Origin: Saururus chinensis
Taxonomy: Eukaryota > Streptophyta > Magnoliopsida > Piperales > Saururaceae
Length of the DNA: 64,000 bases
Reading direction: 5' to 3'
Assembly (NCBI GenBank): GCA_035235625.1
Contig: CP141145.1
Coordinates: 33,460,668 to 33,524,667, forward strand
Of this stretch, positions 49,201 through 61,300 are shown piece after piece (positions within the stretch are counted from its first letter, which is position 1; every line of letters begins with the position of its first letter). The notes beneath the pieces are model-generated. The model did no database searches, was not told the origin of the DNA, and worked only from the letters and a program-made list of their open reading frames with translations. Position numbers and translations under genes: made by a program.

Positions 49201-52200
49201 AACAGCCTTTTCTGCCTCAAAATCAAGCCCTCCAGTAACCTCATCCAGTAAAAGAATAGCTGGATTTGAAAGCACAGCCCTGGCAATCGACAGTTTTATC
49301 TTTTGCTCTTCAGTTAATGCCAAGCCAGCTCTACCTACCTGAAACATAAAGAGAGGTTAACAAAGCAGCAGAAGAAGACAAAGAAATTCAAATTTACATA
49401 AAAAAATTGATAAACAACCTGTGTATCATATCCTTTGTCAAGAGAGCTGATAAATGTATGTGCATGAGCTATTTTAGCTGATTCTTCAATCTGATCAATA
49501 GTAGCATTTGATCTTCCATAAGCAATGTTATCCCTAATGCTTAAACTAAGTAGAGCAGGTTCCTGTGTAACCAACCCTATTTGGCTTCTTAACCATTCTA
49601 ATCTAAGGTTTTTTATATTTTCTCCATCCAGAAGAACCTCCCCTGCATCAGAGAAAGAGACCATGAGAAAAACCAGCATAGAACTCAAATAAACAGTTCA
49701 CAGGAAAAGATTCAGACCTAGAGTAGGATCATAGAATCGTTCCATGAGAGGAATTATACTGCTTTTTCCAGAACCATTTCTGCCAACAAGTGCTACAGTT
49801 TTTTTTGCAGGTACAGTGAGATAAAAACCACTTAAAATGGGGATCTCTGGGCGAGAAAGATAGCTAAAATACACATTGCGAAACTCTATGTTCCCCTGCA
49901 CCACAGGCAAGATACTCCCTTCCTGGTTGACCAATGAGGTAGATCGGCTAATCATTTCATAGAGCCTGTATGCAGCAATTCTCCCTTGCTCAAATGAATA
50001 AAAATTTGTTGCAGCCTGATTCAGACCTCTAGATTAAAAAGGGAAAAAAATTGCGGACTTCAGAAAAGATTTACATGATTGAGTAAAGAAGAAACATAGA
50101 ATATTTAGATGTGTATGCATGTGCATGTCACACATGCAAGTATGTTTGCAAGTGTTTTTGCATGTGTGTGGGTTCATGAGAGAGAGAGAGAGTCTTACAG
50201 GCCACTTAGAATGACAGCAAAGAGAGCTGTTACAATTTCACCACCATTGGCTTTGCCATGAGATACCAGAAATCGACCAACCCATAATTGCAGTGCACAG
50301 GAACAAATTGCAAGTCCATATGTGAATCCAAGCCCAAGCCCTTGCACAAGACTTATCAGGATGCCGTACCTCAATGTTGCTTGGAGGGAGGTTGCGTAAG
50401 AGTATTTTGCTAATGTCTCATTTGTGAATGCATACAATGTCCTAATATAGGAGACAGCCTACAAAAGATAACAAGAAACTACATTCACATTTGAAACAAT
50501 CGACGTGATGAGTAATTGTCCCCGGGAGACATTTTCAAAGATTTTCAATAATTATTTTCACCAACCTTCATATTTTTTACACCAATCATACCCCTCTACC
50601 GAAATGTCCTAATGTTATTATCCAATAGCATCTTTAGGTAAAAAAATTTATGAGATGTGAGAACTATAAAAAACTAACCTGCTCAGCAATACTTGCTGCT
50701 TCAGCATAGGCATCCTGAATATTTTCAGCAAGCCTGTGCAAGAAAATATTTGAGATTCCTCCCGCAGCCACGATAAATGGGCCAGTGCCTAGTGTTAAGA
50801 GTGCAATTTGCCAGCAGTTAACTAGTCCAATGACAAGACCACCAAAAAAGGTTGCCATGTTGTGGATATAATTCCCGACCTGTTCACATAAATAAAGAAT
50901 GATGACATATTGCCTCCAAAAAAGATTGCCATGCCATGTCACATTCTATGCTTGTGTGCGTGTGCATGTGTGAGAGAGAGATAGAGGTAGGAAAGGAGAG
51001 GGAGACCTTCTCACTAAGAGCAGATTGGATGAGCAGCACATCACTCAGAACTTGGCTCACGATGTCCCCATTGTTCCCATACGTATCAAAGAAACTCATA
51101 TCCTGATTTAAAAGAACCTGCACATATTTTGACCTGATGACTGCAGTCTGCCTCTCTCCAGTAAGAATCCAGCAAGAGACCTCTGTCACGCAAATGATAT
51201 TATATCGCAAATTTGTCAGCCCTTTAGAAGCCAAATAGCTAAATTGAATGCAATAGAAATATTAAGTGTTACCTATCCATCCTGCCACAAAGACACCAGC
51301 AGCAATATAGACAATGTACAGAGCATGCTGCAAACAAAGGAAATTTATTGTGATAAGCATCATATTGTAATTGAAAAATGGGATGACGCATTCATGTCTC
51401 CAATCAAATAACAACTAAGTAGTCCGATCATTCATTGCCTAGATTTATAATATCCAATCCATAACAAATCTGCCAATTCTGAAGTCAACACTATCTTAGA
51501 ATATTGTGACCCTCCAAACTGACTTAGAATAGGAATAAGGACTTGCCATTCGGGTCCATATTTCCTTATTACAATCAGTGACCAACCAATGTAGAATGTG
51601 TGTGGGCCTTGTGCATTTGGAATCAAAATAGCATGACAATTATAATATCCCCTCAAAATGGACAAGAGAACAAAAATTTTTAGTTAAGTAGAATATATCA
51701 AGAGCTACAAAGATTTAAGTTAGTGACATTTCAAGAACCACACCACCAAGGGACCTAGCTAATCATATCAAAATGAGAGCATGCTCCAAAAATTCAAAAT
51801 TTCATCAACCATGTACCAGATGGACTTTTGTACAGATAGAACCAATCATCATACATATAGTAAGCCATACCATAAGCTTCTAATCTTCTAATATTTGAAA
51901 ATCTACTGGAAAATATAAGTAAAATATGCAGCCTAAAACAAGTTGCATATGTTTGCAGCCAGCGATTTTGCATGTTTCATTTATATATGGAAAAAATCTA
52001 GCCTGCACAGCAGCAAAGGGTAGGTTTCTTGCATTGTAGGAGGTGGATCCTCCAGGAGAGGGAAGCCACCTCCTTTTTCTGGTGAAGGCCATGGCAGACT
52101 GCAGCGACAGTAAGGACAGAGTGGGGCAGAGGCCGAGCTGGGGAAGATCAGAGCAGGACCAAGAGATCTCAACCCCCACCCAGTGATCAGTAAGGCAGTC

Positions 52201-55003
52201 CCAATGGGAGAGGAGGCTCGAGCAGGGCAGAAGCCACGACAAGGCAAGAAAGGAGAAACAGAGACAATGGTGGAGTGCTTGGGTGGGGGAATGTTGTTAA
52301 GAAGGAGAAGCAAAAGGCGGCTTAAAATTTACTACAGAAGTTCTACGAAAGTCCTACTTTAGCTAATCATGAAGAAATCAATCTTGCAGCTAGACTCTCC
52401 ACATTCTGCTGCCAAATATCTTAAAGTCTCTGGATTTGCTTGGACACCACTACTGGTCAAATCTGCAGCAAGGAAGCTGATTCCTTTCCCATTTAGTTGA
52501 CCGGAAGAAGATAAAAACAAAGAAAAAGGAGAATATAGTCATAAAGGAAACGCGGATACGGATATGGGACATGTGTACAATATGATACGGGTGAGGCGTT
52601 ATGGCAATTTTAAAAAAATCAAGATACGATACGGGGGGTACGTGTATTAAAATATTATTTTTTATATACTTTTAGATATATTCTAAGTTAGTTTTTGTAT
52701 TAAAAGCTTAATTATAATGAAAAATGTAGCTATACATCTGAAATGCAATTACAAATACCTCGTTTTTTTCTGGAAAAGTTATCCCACAAAGAGTAATATA
52801 TTGGTTTGGAACAGTTTTACTTAGATCTTTTGAACAGAAAGCACATACTTCTAAGTCGTCATATAGTATTTGTTTAATGTTTATCTTACTTAGAAAGGAT
52901 TTGATGAAGTAATTTATAGTTAATGTGTAATATCAAAGGTAGGACACGCAGGAAGCCGTATCTGACATGGGTACAATACATATCTATATTTATACTATTA
53001 TTAAAGTGAGAAGGGGGGCAGAGATTTTTGTCATGTTATACCAATATTGCCCTTGCAAAGAAACTTTTAATTAATTTAAAATTCAAGAGACCTAAAACAT
53101 TGCAATTATTTTTACAATAAGTATAGCCTTGTAGCCACAAAAAATATGGATTTTATAATCCTAATTGGTTTAGAATTGATTTTTACCTGAGATTTTTTTC
53201 ATGCTATGCCTATATTGCCCTTTCAAAAAAACTCTTAATTAATTTAGAACCTAAGATACCTAAAATGTTACAATAATTTCTCAAATAAGTATTACCACCA
53301 ATGCACCAAAAATATTATTTATGGATCTTAATCATATACCTACTAGTTTAGAACTTATAAAATTGAGAAGGAGGGTAGAGATTTTGTCATTGAAATCCTA
53401 AATTACCCCTAATCTATACTATTATTAAAGTGAAAAAGAGCCAACATTTTTGTCATAAAAGTCCTAAATTACCACCAATACACCAAAAATATTATTTATG
53501 AAATCTTATTTATGAATCTTAATTAATTTAGAATTTAAGAGATCTAAAATATAACAATAATTTCTTCAATAAGTATAACCTTGTAGACACTTATGCATTT
53601 CATAGTCCTAATTAGTTTGAACTTATTAAAGTGAGGAGGGTAGAGTTTTTTGTCGTAGAAAAATCTTAAATTACCCCTTATATACTAAAAAAATTATTTA
53701 TGCACTCTTATTTATGGCTCAGGTAAGATAATTAAACTTGAAGCTTAATTTACATATAGTAATATAAGACTCTATATCCGTGGAGTGCAACACGTGCGTT
53801 ATGCACGTACACTGCTACTTGTACTATACGAATACAATGCCTATTTTGAAGTATCCGTGCTTCCTAGATCATCATCCTTTTCAATAGTTTGGAGTTTGGA
53901 ACCCTCGTTAACAGAAGAGTCCACAATCACCTTTGAATTATTTGTTCTAATATTCCAATTATAAATCCTCAAAGTTTGTAGCCTAATTTTCTCTTCTCTT
54001 CAAATATTCTTGTACTTTGTTTTCTTTTCCTCAATAATCGGGATGAAGAGAACACTCTTCACAGTCAGTAGTATGTATGTTTACACCTATGTTTGATAGT
54101 CAGTCAGAAGTAAATAACCTCCATAAGGCAGAAATAGCCATGCAGAGTCTCATTGATGCTCGTCAGAAGTGGTACCAGACATGTGCACTAGTCGAATTCT
54201 TAACATCTTACATCTTCACAGTCAAATTCTAGAAGTAAACACATCTCATGAGAATGCTAAATAATTAAATGATGCGCCTTCTAAGGTGTCAAACACCTTA
54301 AGACTACAAGATAACACTCGCACCTCAATACAATTTCATAACACGAATGTCTATCCCCGCCAAACTAAAATCAACTGTTACAACAAAGTCATGGTCCAAC
54401 GGAAACCCTACGAATTTTCCCCGCGACTTCACTGGAATCCTAATTGTTTGAACCTAAGAAAATCATCACCAATACGATGCAGCCACCATAAGTGAAGTGG
54501 AACAATTAGTGTGAACGACAGCCATTTGAGTAAAAAAAGGGGGAAGGACACTCAGACACGACCAAAGTGGTAAAGTTTAGCAAAACAAAGAAGTAAATAA
54601 CAAGAAGAAGGTTATGATTTCGTAAACACACCTTGGTAAATTCGTCAAAAAGCTCGTCTTTGGACCGACGCTCCGAGCTGAGCAGCTGCAGTACCTTCCC
54701 AAAGAAGTGCAAATACACGACGAGCGCCGTCCCGTGCGCGGCCGCGGCCACCGATCCAACAGCCATGAGGAACCAGTCGAACCCGTCGGCGCAGGCGAAG
54801 AGGCGGGAGAAGGGGACGGCGGCGGGAGGTGGCTCGATCTCCTCCGCCTCCTCGATCTCGGGCTCGTCCCCCACCGGCACCGCGTCTACGCTGGAGTCGA
54901 GGTACGGAGACGGCGACTCCGGCGGCTCCGAGACCTCCGAAACGGGAGTAAGCGGCTGGATGTGCGGCGGCGACCACCCGAAGAGCCCCCGCGAGATCAT
55001 CAT
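46256..55003 (-). CDS. ABCB20: full-size ABCB transporter, ABCB6/ABCB20 clade
   Basis: A plasma-membrane ABC exporter (TMD-NBD-TMD-NBD); Arabidopsis ABCB6/ABCB20 are implicated in auxin transport. Exons: 55003-54632, 51327-51273, 51182-51007, 50879-50679, 50458-50199, 50028-49718, 49642-49419, 49338-48998, 48722-47923, 47821-47580, 47485-46256. All are GT-AG, summing to 4,212 nt and 1,403 aa. The N-terminus MMISRGLFGWSPPHIQPLTP and the long Ser/Pro-rich linker (~650-800, with SPLLTSDPKNERSHS) are typical of this clade. NBD1: Walker A 437-445, signature LTEEQ (541-545), Walker B 561-566, and Arg597 where the H-loop His should be. NBD2: Walker A 1189-1197, LTPGQ (1293-1297), Walker B 1303-1308, His1350. 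So NBD1 is degenerate and NBD2 looks competent. The 3.3-kb first intron carries nested transposons. Whether it matches ABCB6 or ABCB20 is not resolved. Confidence 0.95.
52546..53864. mobile_element. terminal-inverted-repeat element in ABCB intron 1, split by a Helitron
   Basis: The left end GGAAACGCGGATACGG and the right end (complement) GGAAGCACGGATAC are similar. The left body has several 'GATACGG' and 'GGTACAATAC' motifs, which recur right of the Helitron ('TATACGAATACAATGCC'). This suggests one older element (52546-52982 plus 53819-53864) into which the Helitron inserted. The superfamily is unassigned. Confidence 0.45.
52983..53818 (+). mobile_element. non-autonomous Helitron in ABCB intron 1
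   Basis: It begins A/TCTATATTTATACTATTATT and ends with a 6-bp stem hairpin ACGTGC-gttat-GCACGT (53792-53808) followed about nine bases later by CTAC/T. Helitrons insert between A and T, start TC and end in a hairpin plus CTRR, so only the last base of the terminus departs from the rule. The body has repeated ~165-bp blocks, and a second 5'-like end (TCTATACTATTATTAAAG) starts at 53413. No Rep/helicase is encoded. A related copy is at 1-418. Confidence 0.8.
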
Positions 55004-56801
55004 CCTCCCCGAACCCTCTGATTTCCTTCCGTCCTACAACCAAACCACCCTAGCCCCTAAATCATCCACGAACAAAAGACCTAGTACAGAGAGGGGTTTC
55101 TCAATTCCCCTCCATCATCGGAAAAGACTCGAGGAGAGAGAAAGAGCAGAGCTTTGGCTGGTCTGGTTTGACTGAGAGAAAGCTTTGGCTGGTCGGGTAG
55201 GAAAAGCTTTGAACCAACAGAGAAGTTGGTTGGGGAGGAGAGAGAGGAGGTGAGGGTTAGGGGACACTGGAGGAGACAGAGTAAAACGTGAGAAGCGTAT
55301 GAGATAGTGGAAGCTCAAGCCCACAACCTCGGGAAGCCGGGACCAAGTGGCTGTCGTGCTCTGCATTGGGCATGAGAGTCCTTCATAAGATCGGCTGTGT
55401 ACACGACTTATATATATATAAGTGTACGTTAACATTAATAATAATGATATTTATTAACATTATTAATCTTAAATATCAAGGTATATTTGGCTCATTAACA
55501 ATTTCCTTTCTATTATCTGAATTTTTCGTTGGGAAGTAAATTTTTATTTTTAAGGGCCGAAAATATTATTGGGCTGGTAAATTGCAGTATCTAATTAATT
55601 GATTAAGGCCCAAAGTGTAAATTTTGTCGCCTCTTAATCAATGCAACGGTCATTTGAGGTAATCGCACGGGGGAGAGGAAATCCAAATGGTGATGCTCCA
55701 GCTTAGACGCATCCGGATTGGTGGGCGAGGGCCCCACGGCTCATCGTCCCCAGGCCGAGGTGAATAGACCGGAGGCTCTGATCCCGGGTAGAGGGCCGAC
55801 CGATGTCTGGTGAGAATTGATGATCATGATCAGGCTTTTTTCAGCGAGGCCCACTCTAGTCGAGCAGCACGGGTCTCCTCCTCCTCGCTTTCCTTTCATA
55901 GCCAAAAGGGCCAGCCGAGCACACAGTCACATGGCAGGAGGCTGGAGCAGAAGTCCAGTCAGGGAAGAAGGGGTGGGCGAGGCTCTGTTCGGAAAAAAGG
56001 CTAAAAAGGCGGCGAAATCAGCAGCGACAAGACAGAAGGCCTCCCAGACATGGATAATTCTACAGCAGCACACGTGCATAAAGAAGTGATGGGCCGCCAT
56101 CTCAGCCCATGTTTGATTGATTTTGATATGTGACCCCATCGGCGGCCATCGTATTGGATTCGATCAACGGCCACGATGATCATCTCATGCGTATCATAGC
56201 CCAAAAAGATGGTACATAGGACTTGGGAGATTGGCCGCATAAGCTTTGCATACAGAAGAATATGTATGAAATGTGTGGTAGTGTATCTACTTTGGGAGCT
56301 TGGTTTGGTCATCCCGCCTGGTTGCCCACTTTGAAAAGTTAAAGGGCTTGGGAAAAAAGGGAAGATATTTAAGATGCGTCTACGTGTAATGAGCCCTTTG
56401 TTATAAGTAGGCACATGAAAGTAAAAACTCACATACAAAAAGGGCTTATTTTGGCTTCATTATATGAACTGTGTAGCCTTATTTAAAACAAAAAAATTTG
56501 AAAGAAAAAGATGAGTTTTAGCCGCAACTTCCTCTCTGAGGGATGTCTTTGACTTCACTTCCTTGAACTTGCTCTGGCTGCACGGAATGCTTCACTCTGC
56601 CCATCTACTGGTGTGCAATGAATTGAATTTCATGTGAGAGCCGGATAGGGCACTCAACGGTCTTTCAAGGTTCGAGCTCCTCCTCCCAGATGGATTCAGG
56701 TTGGCTTGCAATCCTAGCACGTGATTGCCACTAAGCGGAAGCATGAGCTTGTCGACTCCTACGTCACGAAAAACCCATTCTGTCGTAAGAGGGCCGGTCC
56801 G
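55004..56801. other. ABCB upstream region and spacer
   Basis: The first ~400 bases are the ABCB leader and promoter region. An imperfect palindrome around TATATATATATA (55399-55427, GTACAC...GTGTAC ends) may be its TATA region but is about 400 bases from the start codon. Open frames at 55810-56100 are not convincing genes. Confidence 0.5.
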
Positions 56802-57406
56802 TAGGGTTGGCAATGGGTAGCAATTTACCTATTTTATTTATTTGTCCGATTTAAAATTTATGAACGAGTATTTAATAAATAGGTAAAGAGTAAATTAAAT
56901 AAGTAATTTTACCCTTTTATTTATTATGTGGGTAGGGTATACGTAACCCCTTATTTATACCTAATACCCGTTACTCACTTTAATATATATAAAAATTATA
57001 TATTTTATAATATTTTGATATAATGAGCTAAAAAATTTGGAGTAATGGAAATATCTTTGAGTCTTGATTTTTTTAATTATTTAAGTTTCTATAAAGTGTT
57101 AAATTCTTATTATATTTTATTTCTTTATATGAATTGTGAGGTCCTTATAAGTTTATATTGGATTAAATTTTTTATACTTTGGATAAACTTTTAATATATA
57201 TATATTTGTTATTATTTTTATTTATTAATTGGTTAGTTATTTATCCGTTACCTGCCTATTTACCCGATAGATAATGGGCAATAGGTAAGGCATGGGTAAT
57301 GAATGTGAAAATAGGTAATGGGTAGGGTATGGGTAAAATTTCTAGAAGCGGGTATGGATATGGGTAAAGCCTTACCCGACCCATACCCTATCCATTGACA
57401 GCCCTA
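56802..57406. mobile_element. hAT-type MITE, ~605 bp
   Basis: The left end TAGGGTTGGCAATGGGTA and the right end (complement) TAGGGCTGTCAATGGATA match at 15 of 18 positions. TAGGG...CAATGG ends are a familiar hAT pattern. Inside are many inverted 'GGGTA/TACCC' motifs and no coding region. The 8-bp flanks are CCGGTCCG and CTAATCTG, which differ only by four transitions. Confidence 0.75.
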
Positions 57407-58332
57407 CTAATCTGTATTGCAAGATTCTTATCAACTCCAGATGCCTTCTACAAATTGGGCGTTGGTCAAGTACAATATATGGTTTTTCAGATGTTTCAAA
57501 GCACACTCCTAACATTGACTACATAGCACTTTTTGCTCATGACGGCCCTGTAAATGAAAATGTTTTCTGACCGGCCCAATGACTATTGACCAGTACCCTA
57601 AGGCCATGCTACAGAAATTTTTTTTCATATTCCGCTCTCACAATAAGCCAAGTCTAATAAATTCCTGTGAAGTGTTTATTTTCGAGATTGACAATGTATA
57701 TAATAGTCCACATTGGTATAAATAGATACTTTTTCACGCATTTTTTACACTAAGCTGAAAAACATTTTCCTACACGAAGTCTTTAATATGACATAAAGGT
57801 TAACATGTTGTTAACATCCCATTATTCTGAACGTGTCTGCCCGGAATATGGCGTAGTTTGTGGAGTGTTAGCTAATGGCGCCAACGAGAGCTTCACTTAT
57901 TGTGGAACTCATGTCGAGTTTTTCTCACAGTACAGTTCCATTTTTGTAAACATCCAGACGATGCCAAGAAGTCTGATGATGCAAATGTTGGTGCGTCTGT
58001 TACATGCCATAGAATGGCCACATTGGTGGTAGTGGTAGGAAACTAGGAAAGTGAACGGAGGGCTAGTTATGGGGATATGGAATGGTCACACTTCAATGCA
58101 TTTTAGTATTTGCAATTGTGGTGGTGGGTGCAATGGTTTAAATCATAGAATCAAAGGAGGCGTCGCAGATGGAGTGGGGATTTATTGCTCTTGTGATTTC
58201 ACTTGGGAAGATGCATCTAGGTGGGAGCTTTAGATTTTGAAGGCAACTGTTATCACATATGTTACTTAATCTTTGTATCCAAATGGATAATAATTTGAAG
58301 AATTTGCCAAAATGACCCTATGATAAAGAGTA
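57407..58332. other. spacer, nothing recognised
   Basis: Short open frames at 57805-58233 are not recognisable. It may be gene or element debris. Confidence 0.45.
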
Positions 58333-61300
58333 TGTTAGAAGTGGGCTAACATTAAATGGGTTAAGCCCATATTATTTAATAGGCATGATAATATTTATGT
58401 GGGTCAAGCCCATATTACTCAAGTGGGTCAAGCTCATATGTTAAAAGAGCCCAAGCCCACTTTGTGTTGAATGAAAATCACACATGTAAATTGGTTGAAG
58501 AAGTGAATAGTCTCACATCGCCTAGTAGAAGGTGATGGTGTTGGTATATAAGACATTAGTTTGGCCTTTCAAGTTAGGCCCTTGGGCCAACCCACTTTTG
58601 TAGGGGAGAGAGATGTTAGACCAATGTACCTAGGTGGGCTAACCAACACGCACGTGCCCTCGCCGTTGTCTGGCTGAGATCGGGTCGGGTCGGGTTCAAC
58701 ACGATAATATTTTTAGGACAAATTTATTTGGTTTGGTTTTTATTAACAAAATGGGTCCAGTTTATTTTCACTGAAGAATGTGTCTGTTAACGGATGGACG
58801 CATCCGTTTAAACAGGAAAGTGTGTCTTAAATAGGATTTCCTATAAAATCAATAGAAAATAATTTTTGCACTAATCCGATTTGGGATTTCCGTCCGTAGA
58901 GCATTCAGACTATGGTTTGTTGCATGTACTATGTTGGAGGTGCTCCTATAGTACATGGTTGATCGTCTTATACTAGGAGGCAAACGCCCAAAAGTCCTAA
59001 GCACCATTAAAGAGGGCAAATTTTGTCTTAAGAATAGAGCGGCTTGCTTGATTCGATCATAATCTTTTCAGTAAAATTTTTCATCACCATCTTTGCTAAG
59101 GTATGAAATAACAATCTTAAGACAGAATATGTTACATATTTTCTCACTTCACTGCTATGCATGCATAATAGTATATACCGATACTGTTTTCAAGAATTTT
59201 TTCAAGATTCTACTATTTCCTACGTAAAATTTTGAAATTTTTTTATACTATAAAAAAGAATTGAGAAGCATCAATTTTTGTATCTATTACTGTTCTGTGT
59301 GAGTATTTTCCAAATTTCTAAGTTCTGCGTGTAAAGTTTGAAATTTTACTATTTAGGATGAAGTTTACTATTCTGTGCGTTAACTTGATTGTAATGTGCA
59401 TTAATTTCGAGTAAATTTCAAAATTCACTATTATGTGATTTCATTTTTATATACTACTCTTCTACGTGTAAAATTTGAAAATTTTTCATCCTGTGCGTGA
59501 AATTTTAATAAATCTCATTATGTGTGAAACATTCGAATTTCGTACTATTTACTATTAGAATTTTGAATTTTAATTGTTCTGTGTCAATAGTTTGACATTT
59601 TACTTTTGAAGATGTAAAATTTTTAGATTTTACTGTTCATAAATTTCTGACGTTTACTGTTTGTCAATTATATTGTTCAGTGCATCCACTTCATAGTACC
59701 GTGCCTAGATTTCAAAATTCACAGTTTTATTTATATTTCAAAATTAACTATTTTATGCATTGATTTCAAAATTTACTGTGCATCAATTTCGAAATTCCTT
59801 GTTCTGTGCATCTCTGTGTATTGATTTTGAAATTTACTGTTATGTGTATAGATTTTGAAATTTATTATTATTTTTTACCAGAGTTAATCTTCTGTTCTTT
59901 GAAACAGAAATGGCTGCTGATGGTACCAACTTGACTTTGGTACTTAATCCCACTCCGATAAATGCTCATCTTCAAATTAAAGGAAAAAAACTAAAAAAGT
60001 TCAGTGGTGTGGATTTCAAACGATGGCAATAGAAAATGTTATTCTATCTTACCACACTGAACCTAGCCCGATTCCTTCAAGAGGAAGTACCCATTCTCAC
60101 TGAAAAGAAACGGGAAGACAAGAAGGCTGTTGCGGCAGTAGATATATAGAAATATGCAGATTTCTTATGCCGTAATTATATCCTTAACGGGTTGGACAAC
60201 ACATTATATAATGTGTATAGTTCGATGAAAAGTGCTAAGGCACCGTGGGAGTTATTAGACAAGATGTACAAGACTGAAGATGCTGGAACGAAGAAATTTG
60301 TGGTTGGCAAATTGTTGGACTTCAAAATAGTAAACTCTAAGATGGTGATCAGCCAAGTTTAAGAACTCTAAGTTATCCTGCATAATATTCATGCAGAAGG
60401 TATAACTTTAAGTGAGTCTTCCATGTGGCAACTATAATAGAAAAATTACCATATTCCTGGAAAGATTTTAAGAACTACTTAAAGCATAAAAGAAAGGAGA
60501 TGAACATGAAAGATTTGATTGTGAGGTTAAGGATTGAAGAGGACAACCGGGCTTCTAAAAAGAACACCAAAGGCCATATGGAAGCTAAAGTAAATGTTGT
60601 GGAACAGGGGCATAAAGGCACTAGCTTCAACAACAAGAAGAGGAAGCATCCTGCTAGACAGTCGAACATTGACTCCAACAAAGCCAAGTTCAAGGGCAAG
60701 TGCTATGTGTGTGACAAGATAGGCCACAAGGCTAAAAATTGTTGAAAACAGAATAAACAAGATGATTCCAAGAAGAAAAAGGCACAAGCCCATATGACTA
60801 AAGTGGAGAATCTCTCCACCTATGTGAATGACATTAACCTTTTCGCTATGATTTCGGAAGTGAATATGGTCACAAACGCTAAAGAATGGTGGGTGGACAC
60901 ACTAGGGCTACTCGTCATGTTTGCTCTAATAGGAAGATGTTCTCCACTTGTCAGCCCGTGGAGAATGGTGAACAACTATTTATGGGCAACTCCTCTACTG
61001 CAAAGGTGGAAGGACTTGGCAAGGTCGTGCTGAAAATGACTTCAGGCAAAGAGCTCACACTCAGCAATGTGTTGCATGTGCCAGAAATTCGAAAGAATTT
61101 AGTGTTCGGATCCTTGCTGAGCAAGAATGGCTTCAAGTTGGTTTTTGAGTCCGAACTTTGTCTTGACCAAGGGTGGGATGTATGTAGGCAAAGGGTACCT
61201 AAATGAGGGGCTTTTTAAGCTCAATGTACTCACTATTGTACATATTTCTGTTATTAAGAATGCAAATGCTTCTTCATCGTATATGATTGAGTCATATGAT

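Noticed and set aside
51880-52313. Two overlapping minus-strand frames in ABCB intron 1
   Set aside because: They lie inside the intron, have no recognisable domain and are not needed to join exons 1 and 2. They are probably a repeat fragment.
54633-55175. Plus-strand 180-aa frame and the 132-aa minus frame at 54645-55043
   Set aside because: Both overlap ABCB exon 1 in other frames. The frame starting at 55003 has the conserved ABCB N-terminus.
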